From: Letharia columbiana
Taxonomy: Eukaryota > Ascomycota > Lecanoromycetes > Lecanorales > Parmeliaceae
Direction of reading: 5' to 3'
DNA: 41,055 nucleotides
Assembly (NCBI RefSeq): GCF_014066305.1
Contig: NW_023501179.1
Span: 1-41,055 of the forward strand
Shown: piece by piece, positions 1-12,893 of the stretch
How the letters are laid out: each line of letters opens with the position of its first letter
How positions within the stretch are numbered: position 1 is the stretch's first letter
Made by a program: the position numbers and the translations under genes
Notes under the pieces: generated by a model
Seen by the model: only the letters and a program-made list of their open reading frames with translations
The model's database searches: none
Told to the model about the DNA's origin: nothing

Positions 1-290
1 TTAAATAAAATATATTAAAGCAGATACGGCCTGTAGATTTTAGCGTCGCGATTACAGACTATTAAAAGATTTCGAATAAAGTAATATATAAAGAAGGAAG
101 CAGACCAGATAATTAAAAACCGAGAACGTTATTAGATTTAGCGTATCCGCTTTTATAATCTTAGATCTTAACATTATTATAAAAAAGCGCAAAATAATGA
201 AATGAAAATTTGAAAGAAATTTTTTTTTTTTTTTTTCTCTAAGTCCCACGTATCTGCCGCTATAACTCTAACCCCTTCGCTCGTTTAATT
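1..290. repeat. Family X copy A, left fragment
   Basis: This stretch aligns by eye with 22743-23030 (same order and landmarks: a TTTTAGCGTCGCGATTA core near 35, a T-run of about 20 at 219-238, then a TATAACTCTAACCCCTTCG stretch near 260). Differences are mostly C/T or G/A. The match runs to the window edge, so the element continues to the left. It stops abruptly near 291 and resumes at 5339, implying that the material between was inserted later. No coding capacity is seen; the minus-strand ORF across the T-run is a low-complexity artefact. Confidence 0.75.
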
Positions 291-3200
291 AGATATTTAA
301 ATATAAGATAGATATTTACGATATAGATATTATATCTCTAAGAGAGTAGAGTATTTAACTTAAACTTTAAATATCTTAGCTCTTAAAAAAGATTAGAGAT
401 TTATATTAAGTATATCTTTATATTTATAAATATCTAGATTAAGAGATAGATTAAAATATCTTTATATAGATTATTAAGTCTTATATTCTTATTAGCGACT
501 TTAATATAATTATATATATTTACGAAATAACTTTAATAATATTATTAAAAGTATAAAAGATAATTTATAATTAACTAAGGCGTTAGCTATATAAATATCT
601 TAAAGATAATAAAATTATATATTTTATCTTCGTTAAACTCGAGAATATTATTCGATAATAGTTAATAATATTTAAATTTTCTAAAATCGTTTATTAATTA
701 TAGATTATAGATTAAGAGTTAATATTATAAGTATAGATATATAATTATATATATCGTCGCTAAATAATAATTAAAGTTATTTTAGATCTCGAGATATAAA
801 AAGATATAGCGCTTATAACGCTTATAATGCGAATTAATAAAAATTAGATCTTAATTAATTAAAAGTTAAAGGCGGGTAAATTTATAGTAAAATTATTCTT
901 TAAATATCGAATATATTTAAATAGATATAGAGAAAGTCTAAAGAGCGAGTAATTAGCGAAAAAGATATACTTTATAAACTTAGTAATAAATATTTTTTAA
1001 TTTATAATATCGCGAAAGTTAATTTAAAATAAATTTCGCGTTATTAATTAATTAGATAATATACTAGCGAGAGATCTAAGTTAATTTAAAGATAGCTCGA
1101 TAATATAAGATAATATAATTATTATATAATTATTAGAATAATAGAACTTTATAAGACTTTTAGATATAATAATATATTTTTATTCGAAATCGATTCTTAT
1201 AATAATTTAATATATATATAATTTAAAATATAGATATATCTTATAAAGTATCTATATCTATATTTATCGCTAATTTATTCTCGCTATTATCTCTTAATCT
1301 TAATAAATTCTATATCTTTCTTATACTAACTTTATTATCTTTATTTAAATCTATATTAATCTCTAAGTCTTTTATAACGATTAATTCGTTATTAATACTC
1401 TTTACTTTATATTTATTAAGATCTTTATTAAATTTTAATATTCTCTTTAAATTAGAATCGCGATTAAAAGTCTTATCTTAAAGAATCTCTTTAATTTCTT
1501 TATTTATAATTACGACTAAATTAGATAAAGATTCTATATTTATAATAATTATCTATCTTAATTAAATTATTAGCGATAATATTAAAATAAATAAATAAAT
1601 TATTTATATCGTTTAAAATTTAATTATTTATTTAAAAACTTATATAGAAAAACGATTAATTAAAGAAGAGTATATTAGCGAATAAGATTATTAGCTTATA
1701 ATATACTAGCTAATCTAAAATAAGAGAGAATTATCTAAAGAGCGAATAATACTTTCTTAAGATATATCGTTTATTATAAAGATTAAATTATTATAGATAA
1801 GTAAATAGTAAAAGTTATAAAATAAAACTATTCTAGCGAAATTATTATTCTTAAATACTTTATTTATTTATTTATTCTAGATAACGCGAAAGATTTTATA
1901 TTTCGCTTTTTAAGCGTTTTATAATATTTATAGCGAATACTAAATAATATATAAGAGAAATAATAATTACTTATTAATATTCTATTAGTATTAATTCTTA
2001 GTAATATTCGCTAATCTTAATCGTTTTAAATCTTATTTATAAGTTATTATATACTATTAATTATCTTAAATACTAGATTCTTATATTAATTAACGTTAAA
2101 GAGAGTATACTCGAAGACTAGCTAATGAGATTTAACGATATTCTTTATACTACTTACTACTCTTATATCTCGATATCTATTAAAATTAGCTATAATTATA
2201 TCGAATAAAAATAATTCGATTATAGTAAGTAAATTCGAAATTAGAATTCTTCTCTTAAGAAAGTTTATAGTCTAATAAATATTCTTATTCTTAAAATAGG
2301 TCGCCCGCGAAAGTAAATTTAATAAAGAGTATAATATATAGATAATTACGTTATTAGAGTTAATTAAGATCTATCGCGAGACTATAAAGAGTAACGAATA
2401 TAATCTAAACTTTATTATTATCGTTAATTTTAGCTTTTAATTATTTAATATATCTCGCGATATAAATAAATTCGATAGAGATATAATTAAAAACTTTATT
2501 ATCTCGAAAGATTATTATAGTAGAGAAAGCTAATTTATATAAGATAAACTTTCTATAAGATTTAAATAATCGAGAGTAGTTACGACGATAATAAACTCTT
2601 TTATTAATATTAAAGAGAACTCGTAGAATCTCTAAATATCTTCTTTATAATATAATAAATTATAATATAATAAATTGTAATATAGTAAATCGTAAATCTA
2701 TAGCGAAAAGAGAAATAAGAGATAAAAGATAAAGAATTTATTCTTTAATCGAATATAAGTATATTAGAAATAGAGTAGAAATAATATAATCTTAATCGCT
2801 ATAGTAGATTAATAAGAGTCTATAATATAAGAGATATAGAAGCTACGTTTAGAAATAATTAATTAAAAAAAAGAATATAAATAAGTAAAAAAAAAGTCGA
2901 TTATTTAAAGGCGAGGCGGAGATAAAACGACGAATATATTAACGAAGATAGTCGACTTAATTAATAATTAAATTATATATTTCTATTAAATATTTAAAAG
3001 ATTAGATATTAATTAATTATATAATCTAATAAGGCGAATTCGATTATATCTAGAGAAGAAAAGAGTATTAAAGTATTATTTATCGATAATATAGCTCTTA
3101 CTAAAGAGTTAATAGCGATTATTAAAAAAGTAAATTAAGTCTTTATAATAATAATATTAAACGCGTATTAAGAAACTAAATACTATCTTTAAACGATATC

Positions 3201-5338
3201 TATTCGATATAAAGTAATATTAGAAATATAAAAAGACGTTATAAGATATCGAAATTTTCGATTTCGATATATATAAGCGAATACGAGCTTTAAATCTAAT
3301 AATCTCTTAAGAATATAGAATTATAACTCTTATTAAAGTCTATTATCTTTATATAATATAAGACTTTAATATTAAATAGATAACGGCGAAAGAGGAAGAT
3401 ATTATTAATAATAATTTATATCGAGCTTAAAATAAGCTATAGAACTCGATTATAATAAATAAAATTTATTTTATTTTATAGAAAGTATTTATATCTAGTA
3501 TCTTTACTCTCTTATTAAAGTAAATTCTTAATTAATAGATATCTTTTCTATAGACTTCTATAAATCTATCTTTTTATTATTTATATTAAAAACGTAATAA
3601 TAGCTTTTAAAGCTCGATATAATTAAAAATAAGTCTTATAAAGATAACGTATTATATTATCTTTAATATTCTAGAGATTATAATATTATATTATAATATT
3701 CTTAAACTTATATTAAATCTCTTAATTAAAAATTAAAATATTTAATTTTTAAAGATAGAGATCTTAAAGCGTAATCGATTAAGCTTATTATAATTAATTA
3801 TATTAATAAAGATCGAGCTAACTATAAATATAGATATTAAAAATATCGAAAGTAAAGATTAATAGCGAATTTAAGAGATTAAGAAGAATATAAATATTAT
3901 TATATAGAGGCTACTAAATCTAATATCGCTAGATAATAATATTATATCTTCGACCTCGAAGATTTAATTATCAAATCGAGATAATATAGATATTACTTTC
4001 GATAAGAGTAAAGAAGAAAAATTATTTTATTTCTCGACTATATTTTAATTATAGAGATAATAAATAATATTTATATAAGATTTATAATCGTAGAAGATTA
4101 TTAAATAGAAGGTTAATAATATATATATATCTTAAAAAGTACTTTCTATATGTTTTTCGCTTTACTTTTTATTTACGTACTTTAGATTAAAACTATTTAA
4201 GATAAGAGAAAATTAATATAAAAGATAACTTAGTACTTATAAATAGTACGACTATATAAAAATAACGTATATATAAGTAGTTATATAGATATATAGATAT
4301 ATAGATATATAATTAGATATATTTAATATAAGAGTAATTAAAATCTTTCTAAATATATAAATAATTTAAAAAGACTTTTTAGCGCTAGAAAAACTCTTAA
4401 TATTTAAATAATATATCTTAAAGTAAAAATAAAGCTATATATAATATATATAGATATAAGTAAAAGAGAGAATAATAATATAACTCTAAAAGAGAATAGT
4501 TTAAATAAAGAGCTTACTATTAATATAGTAATTATATAAATAATACTCGCTATAATTATTTATATTCTTACTATTATATATTATATAATAATAAAACGAT
4601 TAATTAAATAACTATTAACGCTATAGTCTTAGAATAAACTTATTAATTTATAATTTCTATAGTTTTTATTATTACGAATAATAGAACGTATAATATAAAA
4701 GAATAAATAAGAATTATATAGAATTTAATTATATAGAAATACGCTATACTTAATATAGGGTTACTCTAACGCGAAGATTATCTTAACGCGAATCGATTTT
4801 ATATCTAAATTCTAAAACTTTTAAATATAATATATTTCTATATAATTACGATATATAAATTATAAGCGAGATTAAATACTTTTTCTATATTCGCGTATAT
4901 ACTTCGTAAAAAGTATATATATAGTAATATACTACGACTTATATATTTACTCTTTTAATTTATCTTTATAATTAATTAATAATATATTTTAAATAATATA
5001 TATTTATTTAATAATCTTATTTCTCGAGAAATATCTATATATTCTTTATATATCTTTAAGTTTAAAGTTCTTCTAGTATTCGCTATTTACGCTTCGCTAT
5101 TAATATATATAAAAGAATAAGATAAAACTAAGCTTGAAAACCTTGAATTTATATATGCAGCCAATTATAAATTTAGGGTTACTACGCTCTTTAGTTAGAC
5201 CGGCTAACTTAGCTCGCTAGCCCTCTCAAGCTCCCTTATCAAAAATTTGTATATAGAAGTTTTATACTCTGAAATAACCAGCTTTCTACGAATGCTATTT
5301 CTTCATAATTTCGTAAATTATAGAGCTCAGTTTGCGCT
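291..5338. mobile_element. ~5.05 kb RIP-degraded insertion splitting family X
   Basis: Family X copy B (22743-25063) reads continuously across the point where copy A is broken: the left half ends in GTTTAAT and the right half resumes with TAACGCTGTAAAA, whereas copy B has GTCTAATAACGCTATAAAA. The intervening ~5.05 kb is therefore probably a transposable element or other insertion. From 291 to about 5140 it is almost pure RIP product, with CpA and TpG nearly absent and stops in all frames; only its last ~200 bp (5140-5338) keeps normal composition. I saw no terminal inverted repeats or LTR pair, and could not identify a protein in it. A 2-3 bp target duplication (TA or TAA) is compatible but not provable. 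The class of element is unknown. Confidence 0.55.
5097..5215 (+). repeat. ~120-bp module, least-mutated copy
   Basis: A ~120-bp segment with the core GGTTACTACGCTCTTTAGTT (around 5180) recurs at 25312-25430 on the same strand and at 26450-26575 and 26637-26760 on the other strand. This copy keeps CpA and TpG sites (for example ATATGCAGCCAATTATAAAT) that are TpA in the others, so it is closest to the unmutated form. It lies near the right end of the 291-5338 insertion. It could be part of a terminal region or solo remnant of a transposon; its identity is unknown. Confidence 0.6.
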
Positions 5339-7154
5339 TTCTAACGCTGTAAAAATAATGAAGTTTAGCCTACTATTGATAGATGAAATAAATATTTAAA
5401 TATAATAGTTATAGTAGCCACATCAGACGCGTCTAGAATCGAATAATAATTCTTTCACCTATTTGTTTGTTTGTGTAACTATTATTCTTTTATCACTCTA
5501 TCAATTCTATCAATTCTATTAATATGAATATAATCGTCCTCGATACCCCTCGCGGAAACGTTACTCAACGTCTAAGGCATATATACCTCTTTGCCCGCCT
5601 CTTAGAGCCCCTACTAACGCCCTCAGGCGATGCTACCTCCCAAGACGCGTTGTAGCCAATCACTCAGTTATTTACTTAGTTAGCTACTCAGCTAGCTACT
5701 TAGTCTAATACTCTATAAGAGAAGAAGTAAGAGGAGGAACTATAATAGGTAAATGCGGAGAACACTGCGGAGAAACCAAGCGGCAACAAGGCCACCATCG
5801 TCAAGAACACGGCTCAGCTCTCCAAGATCCCACGTTATATTAATCATCCACTCAGTCAGCCACTCAGCTAGCCACTCAGTCTGATACTCTATAAGAGGAG
5901 GAGTAAGAGAAGGAACTACAATAGGCAAATGCGGAGAACACTATGAAGAACACTATAAAGAATACTGCGGAGAAACCAAGCGGCAATAAGGCTACCATCG
6001 TCAGAAACACGGCTTAGCTCTCCAAGATCCCACGTTATATACTCTCCACGGTTCCATATCAAATCATCACTCAGCAAGCGGAGAACACCACTATAACTTA
6101 GCCTATCATCCCCACTACATTAAGGAGCAAGAGGAGAAACTACAACAGGCAAATGCGGAGAACACTGCGGAGAAACCAAGCGGCAACAAGGCCCCCAGCA
6201 CCAAGAACAGGCTCAGCTCTCCAAGATCCCACGTCATATACTCTCCACGATTCCACATCAAATCATCACTTAGCAAGCGGAGAACACCACTATAACTTAA
6301 CCTATTATCCCCACTACATTAAGAAGTAAGAGAAGGAACTACAACAGGCAAATGCGGAGAACACTACGGAGAAACCAAGCGGCAACAAGGCCACCATCGT
6401 CAAGAACACGGCTCAGCTCTCCAAGATCCCACGTCATATGCTCTCCACGGTTCTACATCAAATCATCACTCAGCAAGCGAAGAACACCACTGCAACATGG
6501 CCGTTCCACATCAAATCATCACTCAGCAAGCGGAGAACACCACTGCAACTTGGCCTATTATCCCCACTACATTAAGGAGTAAGAGGAGGAACTACAACAA
6601 ACAAATGCGGAGAACACTGCGGAGAACACTATGGAGAACACTGCGGAGAAACCAAGCGGCAACAAGGCCACCATCGTCAAGAACACGGCTCAGCTCTCCA
6701 AGATCCCACGTTATATGCTCTCCACGGTTCCACATCAAATCATCACTCCGGAACGATGCATATTTGGACGAATTGAAACCGTCCGATGTCTATAGCTATT
6801 TCATTATTCGAAAAATTTCACTGCGGCAGGAGATATTGTGGGATTCACACCACTAATTGGCACGTTGTCTTCATTTCTTTCCGGTATTTCGATACTTCTT
6901 GCCATAAGGACATGGCCTTTCTCTATTTTTTATAGGCAATTATTACACCTTTCTAATTAGGCCTTAGCGCGCCTCTCTCCGTACATATATACCTATATAC
7001 TATATAGATTAAATTCATTTTATAGTGGTGGAAGTAGGTCAAAAACGCATAGCAAGCGATTAGAGTTCGATTTGACTTAGGGCTAGGGCTAAAATTCGAT
7101 TTGACTTAGAAAAATCCAACTCTATGAATTTAATTCATGGGCCTTTACTTGTAT
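5339..7154. repeat. Family X copy A, right part, lightly mutated
   Basis: This stretch follows copy B (23036-25063) from AACGCTGTAAAAATAATG to the shared end TTCATGGGCCTTTACTTGTA. Unlike copy B it keeps many CpA and TpG dinucleotides, so it is largely un-RIPed. It carries a variable tandem array (5700-6740) followed by a conserved 3' part (6740-7154) whose forward frame near 6750-6855 is also followed, with stops, by copy B near 24560-24660. This suggests the family once encoded a protein. It lacks the 258-bp triplication and the 157-bp duplication present in copy B. The nature of the family is unknown: no terminal inverted repeat or transposase motif was recognised. Confidence 0.65.
5700..6745 (+). 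repeat. Tandem array of five ~175-255 bp units
   Basis: The landmark AAATGCGGAGAACACT recurs at about 5751, 5927, 6151, 6350 and 6603, giving spacings of 176, 224, 199 and 253 bp. Each unit contains AAACCAAGCGGCAACAAGG, then GCTCAGCTCTCCAAGATCCC, and in the longer units CACATCAAATCATCACTCAG. The third to fifth units are closest to each other; the first two are shortened and carry extra CACTCAG(C/T)(T/C)AGC microrepeats near 5850. The 6350-6603 unit is long because the 3' part is duplicated. One forward frame of a unit reads as an ordinary hydrophilic peptide (…NTAEKPSGNKATIVKNTAQL…), but units are not multiples of three, so the array is not one long ORF. The short ORFs here are frames of this array rather than independent genes. 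Confidence 0.8.
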
Positions 7155-9834
7155 ATTATAAGACTTTAATATTATTCTTAAATTACGAAGATATATTCTT
7201 TTTCTAAAAGATATAATAAAGATTTCGTAATACGTTATTAATATTCTAAAATTAATTTAAGATATTAATATAATTAACGATCTATAGTATAGATTAATAT
7301 TAAATAAAATATAAAAAGTTTATAGATTATATCTAACGGCTTAGCTATAAACCGCGCGCGAATATATTAATCTTCGCTTAATAGACTTTTACGATAGCGT
7401 TAATAGCGATATCGATTTTATTAATATTATCGAGGCGATTAATTAATTAGCGGATTTAATATATAGATATTAAAAGTAATAGCGAATTCGCGATATTCGA
7501 TAGAACGTTTATAATATTAGCTATAATATATAAAATATTATTAATAAAAGTATTAATAAGATTATATAAATCGAGTTATAATAGATATATCGTTAATAAT
7601 TAGCTTAATCGCGAAGGATATAAAATTTCTATTTAAAATATATTAAAAAATAAGATTAACTTATTAGATCTTACGAGATTAAGATTTAGACTTAACGCCT
7701 TAACGTTATATTAGATAATCGTTTATTATTATTTTTAACTTACTCTTTATATCTTAAAAAATTTATATCTAAATATTATTATAAGTATAGCTTTTCTTAA
7801 AGAAATTTAGTAAATAATACTATAAATTAGATTATTATTAGATATTTATAATCTTTAATTCTTTAATATAAATAGTATTATTTATATAGTAATAGAATAT
7901 ATATATAGCCTTTTTTAATTATTTACGAATATTAATATCTAAAGAAATTAACGATAGATATAAGTTAGAATATAAAATTTCGATTATTAGCTAATATTAT
8001 AATAAGAGACTTTTTATATAATATAAATAAATATAAAATTACGAGAGAGAGAAGAATATAAAGAAAGAGGGTGATAATAGAATAGAGTAAATAAATAATA
8101 AGGTATTTATTAATTACTTCGCTAGCGTAAAAGTTATTAATAAATTTAAGATATCTTTAAAGATTTTTAATTATCTTATAAATAAGATAAAGTATTAAAG
8201 CGAGTAATTAAGATATAGAAATAGCGAGAAATAGAAAAAGAAATAATATAAAAAGATTATAAATTCGTTAATTAATAAGAGTATATAGAATATAAAGAGA
8301 GAGAAGAGTATATAAGATATAAAGGGAGAGGGGAATAATAATAAGAATTTAGATTTCTATAAGAATAAGGAGAAGAATAAAGCTTTTTAGTAGATCGCTC
8401 GGAAGTTAGTATCTTAACGCATCGATAAGAAAAAACGAGTACCCCCCTCGAGTAGCGAGATATTCTTAAAAGAGTTATTTAAAAAGAAGATTTATATAAA
8501 TAGCTCTACGCTTCTAATTAGAGTTATAAACGTCGCGAGTAATATAATAAAATTATTTTATAATAAGTTAGAGGTTAATTTTTTTATAATTATTTATTAT
8601 TATATAAATCTAGACTAATTATAGTTATAGAGAATTCGTAAAAGTAGTTATCTTATTCTACTATATATCGTAAAGTTAAGTTAAATATATCGCGTATAAT
8701 AATAAAATTATTCTATATAGTTTATATAAAAAGTAAGTAAGCGAGACTAATTATTAGATAAAGGCTATTTATTATTCTTTAATTTATATTAATCTTAATT
8801 ATAAAGAAGCTTTTTAAGAAGATAATATAAATAAAAAAGCTATAGAAGTATAAGTTAGATAAATAATAAGTAAAAGATCTATAAGCTAAGCTATAGAATA
8901 GATAAAATAATAAATCTTATAATATATAATAGTCGATAGAATATAGTTTACGTAGAACGTATATAATCGAACTTTTATTTTTATAACTTATATTATTAAG
9001 CGGCTTTATTATATATTCTAAATAATCGAAGTAATAAGCGCTATTAATAAAATACGATTTTATTAAAATATATATTAAGCTCTTTATCGCTAATACTAAT
9101 TTATATAATACTCTAATTAATAATATAATATTATAATAATAATTAATAAATTAAATTAGAAACGCTATTAAAGATTTTAATACTCGTTTTTATATAGAGA
9201 GATCTAATATACGCTAGCTTATTATTAATAATACTTATATATTATCGCTACGCGTATTAAACTTAATCTTAAAAGAATTTATAATAAAAGCGAATATATT
9301 CTAAAGCGAAGTAGATTATATTTAAACGTTTAAATAAAATAGTAAATATTAATATCTAATTATAATTACGAATTTATTTTTAATTATAGTCTTAGCTATA
9401 TATAAATCTAAGAGAGCTTATAAATAAGCGACTAATTTAAAAGTAATTTAATAAGAAGATTAATATATCCCGCGCGTAAATATATATATATTTATAAATA
9501 TTTAAAAAGATTATAAGCTCGACGACTTAGATATAGATAATAATCGATTATAATTATTCGTAAATTAATATAGTTAATAGATAATACTTAATTTATATAA
9601 AAGCGAATTTAAAGTATAATTAAAGTATTAAAGTCGCTTAATAGAGTTTAATAACTCTATAAATACGCTAATAATAGAAATTATATATCTATATAGCGAG
9701 ATTCGATAGCGTTAGAGCTAATATATTATATAAAGCTTCTTATAAATCGAGAATAAATTAGATAATTAGATTACTTCTTTAATTAAAAGAAAGATAAACG
9801 ATAATATCGAGAGATAATCGACGTTACTTATAAA

Positions 9835-10075
9835 TATAAGTTACTATTATTATTTATTTATTAATCTTATTAATTAATATTAAAAAGAGAATATTAAATC
9901 TATATATAAGTTTTAATATATAATTAAATATAAATCGTAGTTATCTATCGTAGATATAAATATCTATTACTATTTAGTTATTAACTTTACTAATTAATAT
10001 TAATAATAGAATTTTAAGTCTATATATAAGATATAGAGTATAATAAAATATAATCTTCTTCTATCTAATATAAAG
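9835..10075. repeat. Two-copy direct repeat, ~120 bp unit
   Basis: Two adjacent stretches share the order TTACTATT-ATTATTTA, then TTAATTAATATTAA, then AATCTATATATAAG (first copy from about 9840, second from about 9964). The period is about 120-124 bp. The copies differ mainly by transitions. It lies just upstream of the 111-bp array and may be part of the same repeat-rich former coding region. Confidence 0.55.
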
Positions 10076-10169
10076 ATAAGAGTTTTATATAAATTATTAA
10101 CGTATTTAACTAAGATATCTAATATTAATATATTTATATTAAATAAATACTTAATAAAAGAAAGAGTTA

Positions 10170-10615
10170 ATCTTCTTTAAATATATCTTTAATCGAGATA
10201 GCGAAATTAATAAATATAAAGAGAAAATAGTTAATAGAGTTTAGTGATAAGATAATAATAAAGAGTCGAAAGTAATATTAACGCTTTTTAAATATATCTT
10301 TAATTAAAATAGCGAAGCTAATAAACGCGAAGAGAAAGTAATTAATAGAGTCTAGCGATAAAATAATAGCGAAGAATTAAAAGTAATATTAATATTCTTT
10401 AAATATATCTTTAATTAAAATAGCGAAGTTAATAAACGCGAAGAGAAAATAGTTAATAGAGTCTAGCGATAGAATAATAGCGAAAAGTTAAAAGTAATAT
10501 TAATATTCTTTAAATATATCTTTAATTAAAATAGCGAAGTTAATAAATATAAAGAGAAAATAGCTAGTAGAGTCTAGCGATAAGATAATAGCGAAGAATT
10601 AAAAATAATATATTA
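10170..10615. repeat. 111-bp tandem array, four copies
   Basis: The landmark AAATATATCTTTAAT recurs at 10179, 10290, 10401 and 10512, a constant 111-bp spacing; TAGAGT(C/T)TAG(C/T)GATA recurs with it. Copies differ mostly by C/T or G/A. Because 111 is 37 codons exactly, the array may be the remnant of a repeat-containing protein-coding region of a transposon, but stop codons now occur in every frame and no product can be named. Confidence 0.8.
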
Positions 10616-12893
10616 TAAGAATAACTAATAAATAATAGATAAGTCGAAAGAGAATTAAAAGATAGAAAGAGATTTAAATACGATATTATACTTTTAATCG
10701 AAGTATAAAGATATTACGCGTAAGATAATAGATTTATCTTTATATATATAATAAACTAGTTCTTAGATATAAGCTATTTATATATATAAGATTCTATATA
10801 AATTTACTATCGTAGAGTATATAGAAGAGTCTATAAATCGTAGATTAATTAGAAATTTAAAAGTATATATTACTAGTATTAAGTTTTAATTAATTAAGAT
10901 TTATTTAATAACGCTAATAAGACGTAATTAAAAGTATAAACTATCGATTTATAGATAAAAGTATACTTTTCTCTATTATAAGATTATTAGATTATTAAAT
11001 CTTATTTAATTAAGATTATTATTTTCGCTTATAATAGTATAATCTTTATTTCTTTATTTTCTAATCTAGTTTAATACTTTTATTCTTATTTACTTTATTT
11101 AACTACTTATCTCTATTCATATTCTCTCTATTTATATTCTTTCTATTCGTATTCTTTCTATTTATATTCTCTTTATTTATATTCTTTTTATCCGCATTAT
11201 TCTTATTCGTATTCTCTTTATTTATATTCTTCTTATTTATATTTTTTTTATTCGCTATCTTACTTTTAATAGCGTTACTCGCTTTAAGAAACGCTCGATT
11301 TAGAGATTATAGAATTAATAATTTAAAGAAAATAAAAAGCTTCTCGAGGGTTATATTCTCTAGATTCGTTATATTAGTCTTTATAAGAGAAATTTAAAAT
11401 ATTATATCGCGCTTTAATATCTCTATAATATACGTATTAAATATTATAAGAAAAATCTTTATATTCTTAATTACTATTAGTTAATAAGTAATTAAGCTTA
11501 TATAAACTCTTTAACTATAAGCTTTTAAGTAGCTAGAGAAGTATTAATATAAAATCTAAATAATTATTTAAGTTTTTTATATTTATAAGAAGAGAGAATT
11601 TAAAGAAAGAAAGAAGAAGATTATATATTTAAAGGCTTATAAAAGTTCTCTTAATATATCTTTAATATACTTCTTCTTTATTACTCTTTTATATTTTATA
11701 ACTTAATCGAGATATTTAAATATATAGCTAAAAAGAAAATAAGTAATATACTAAGTAATAAGATTTAGATCTCTCTTCTTTACTTTTAATTAATATTCTT
11801 TATAGATCTTCTTAATATAGCTAATAACTTCGATATTATAATTATTAATTAAGATTTTCTTAATCTCTATTATAAGTAATATAAGTTTCGCTAAGTCGAA
11901 TAATTTAATATATTTAATATTTATAATCTAGATAAATTCGCTAAAAATAATATAATACTAATTAATAATCTTTTATAACTCGATTAATATTTCGTTAAAA
12001 GCGAATATATAATAGAAGAAAGCGCTTTATATTAAGAGAAGAGTCTATTAAATATAAACGAGATTATCTTTAAATAATATTATTTTAAAATATTAAAGAA
12101 TCTTAATTTAAGTCTAGATTAGCGTATAATTTTAGATAAATAAATTATTTAGAATATCGTAATAGCGAAAGCTAATATAAACTCGTTTAAATAAGATTAT
12201 TAATATAAGCGTAATAGTTATCTTACGCTTCTTAGATATTATCTAAATATATATATATTAATTAAGATTTATATAGAGTAAAAGATAATAAGTAGAGATA
12301 TCGAGATTATTTCGATCTTAGATATATATTTCTTAGATACGCGTTTCTCAGTTATATATTTCTTAGACTCGCGTTTTTTAAATTTATATTTCTCTACTTT
12401 ATAATTACTAATAACTATTTATTCTAACTTAAAATTAAATCTTTATATCTCGCGATTATTATTAAATTAAGTAATTTTAAAATTCGATATTATTTAATTA
12501 GCTATCTCGCTTAATAGAATAAAGTTCTTATTACTTTTATAAGACTTCTAATTAAAAATCTTATTTTTCTTATTAGATTTAGAGTTCTTAGTAGCGAGAG
12601 ATATATTAATATTATTATTAATAGCTGATTTTAACTCTTTAATAGCCTTTTTAGTCTTTATCTTTATATTTTTAATCTCTATCTTTACTTTTTTAATATC
12701 TATCTTTACTTTTTTTAGATTTATAATAATCTTTTAAATAAATATTAGAATATAATTAATTCTATACTCGATATCTTAATTAGATAATTTTTTCTTATCG
12801 ATATAATTATAAATAGTCTATAGAGCTTAAATTATATTAATTTAAGCTAGATTAATAATAAGTATAAATTTATATAATCGAGATATAATCGTA

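Larger units (their letters stand above)
7155..12893. repeat. RIP-degraded AT-rich block
   Basis: About 5.7 kb of DNA with CpA/TpG almost absent, abundant TpA and preserved CpG, with stops in all frames. This is the RIP footprint and implies that the block is formerly multicopy DNA. Internal tandem arrays are listed separately (9835-10075 and 10170-10615). Around 8440 a short GC-richer remnant (AACGAGTACCCCCCTCGAG) survives. No LTR pair, terminal inverted repeat or recognisable transposase or reverse transcriptase motif could be picked out by eye. Confidence 0.7.

Noticed and set aside
52..249. 65-codon minus-strand ORF over a T-run
   Set aside because: Lies in RIPed repeat DNA, starts next to a homopolymer and is not open in the sister copy; composition artefact.
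6352..6856. Forward ORFs of 76 and 119 codons in the tandem array
   Set aside because: They cross units in changing frames and use frames other than the peptide-like one; products of the repeat.
7077..7090. TTAGGGCTAGGGCT, telomere-like
   Set aside because: Only two imperfect hexamer-like units, part of a local duplication of an ATTCGATTTGACTTAG segment; not a telomere tract.
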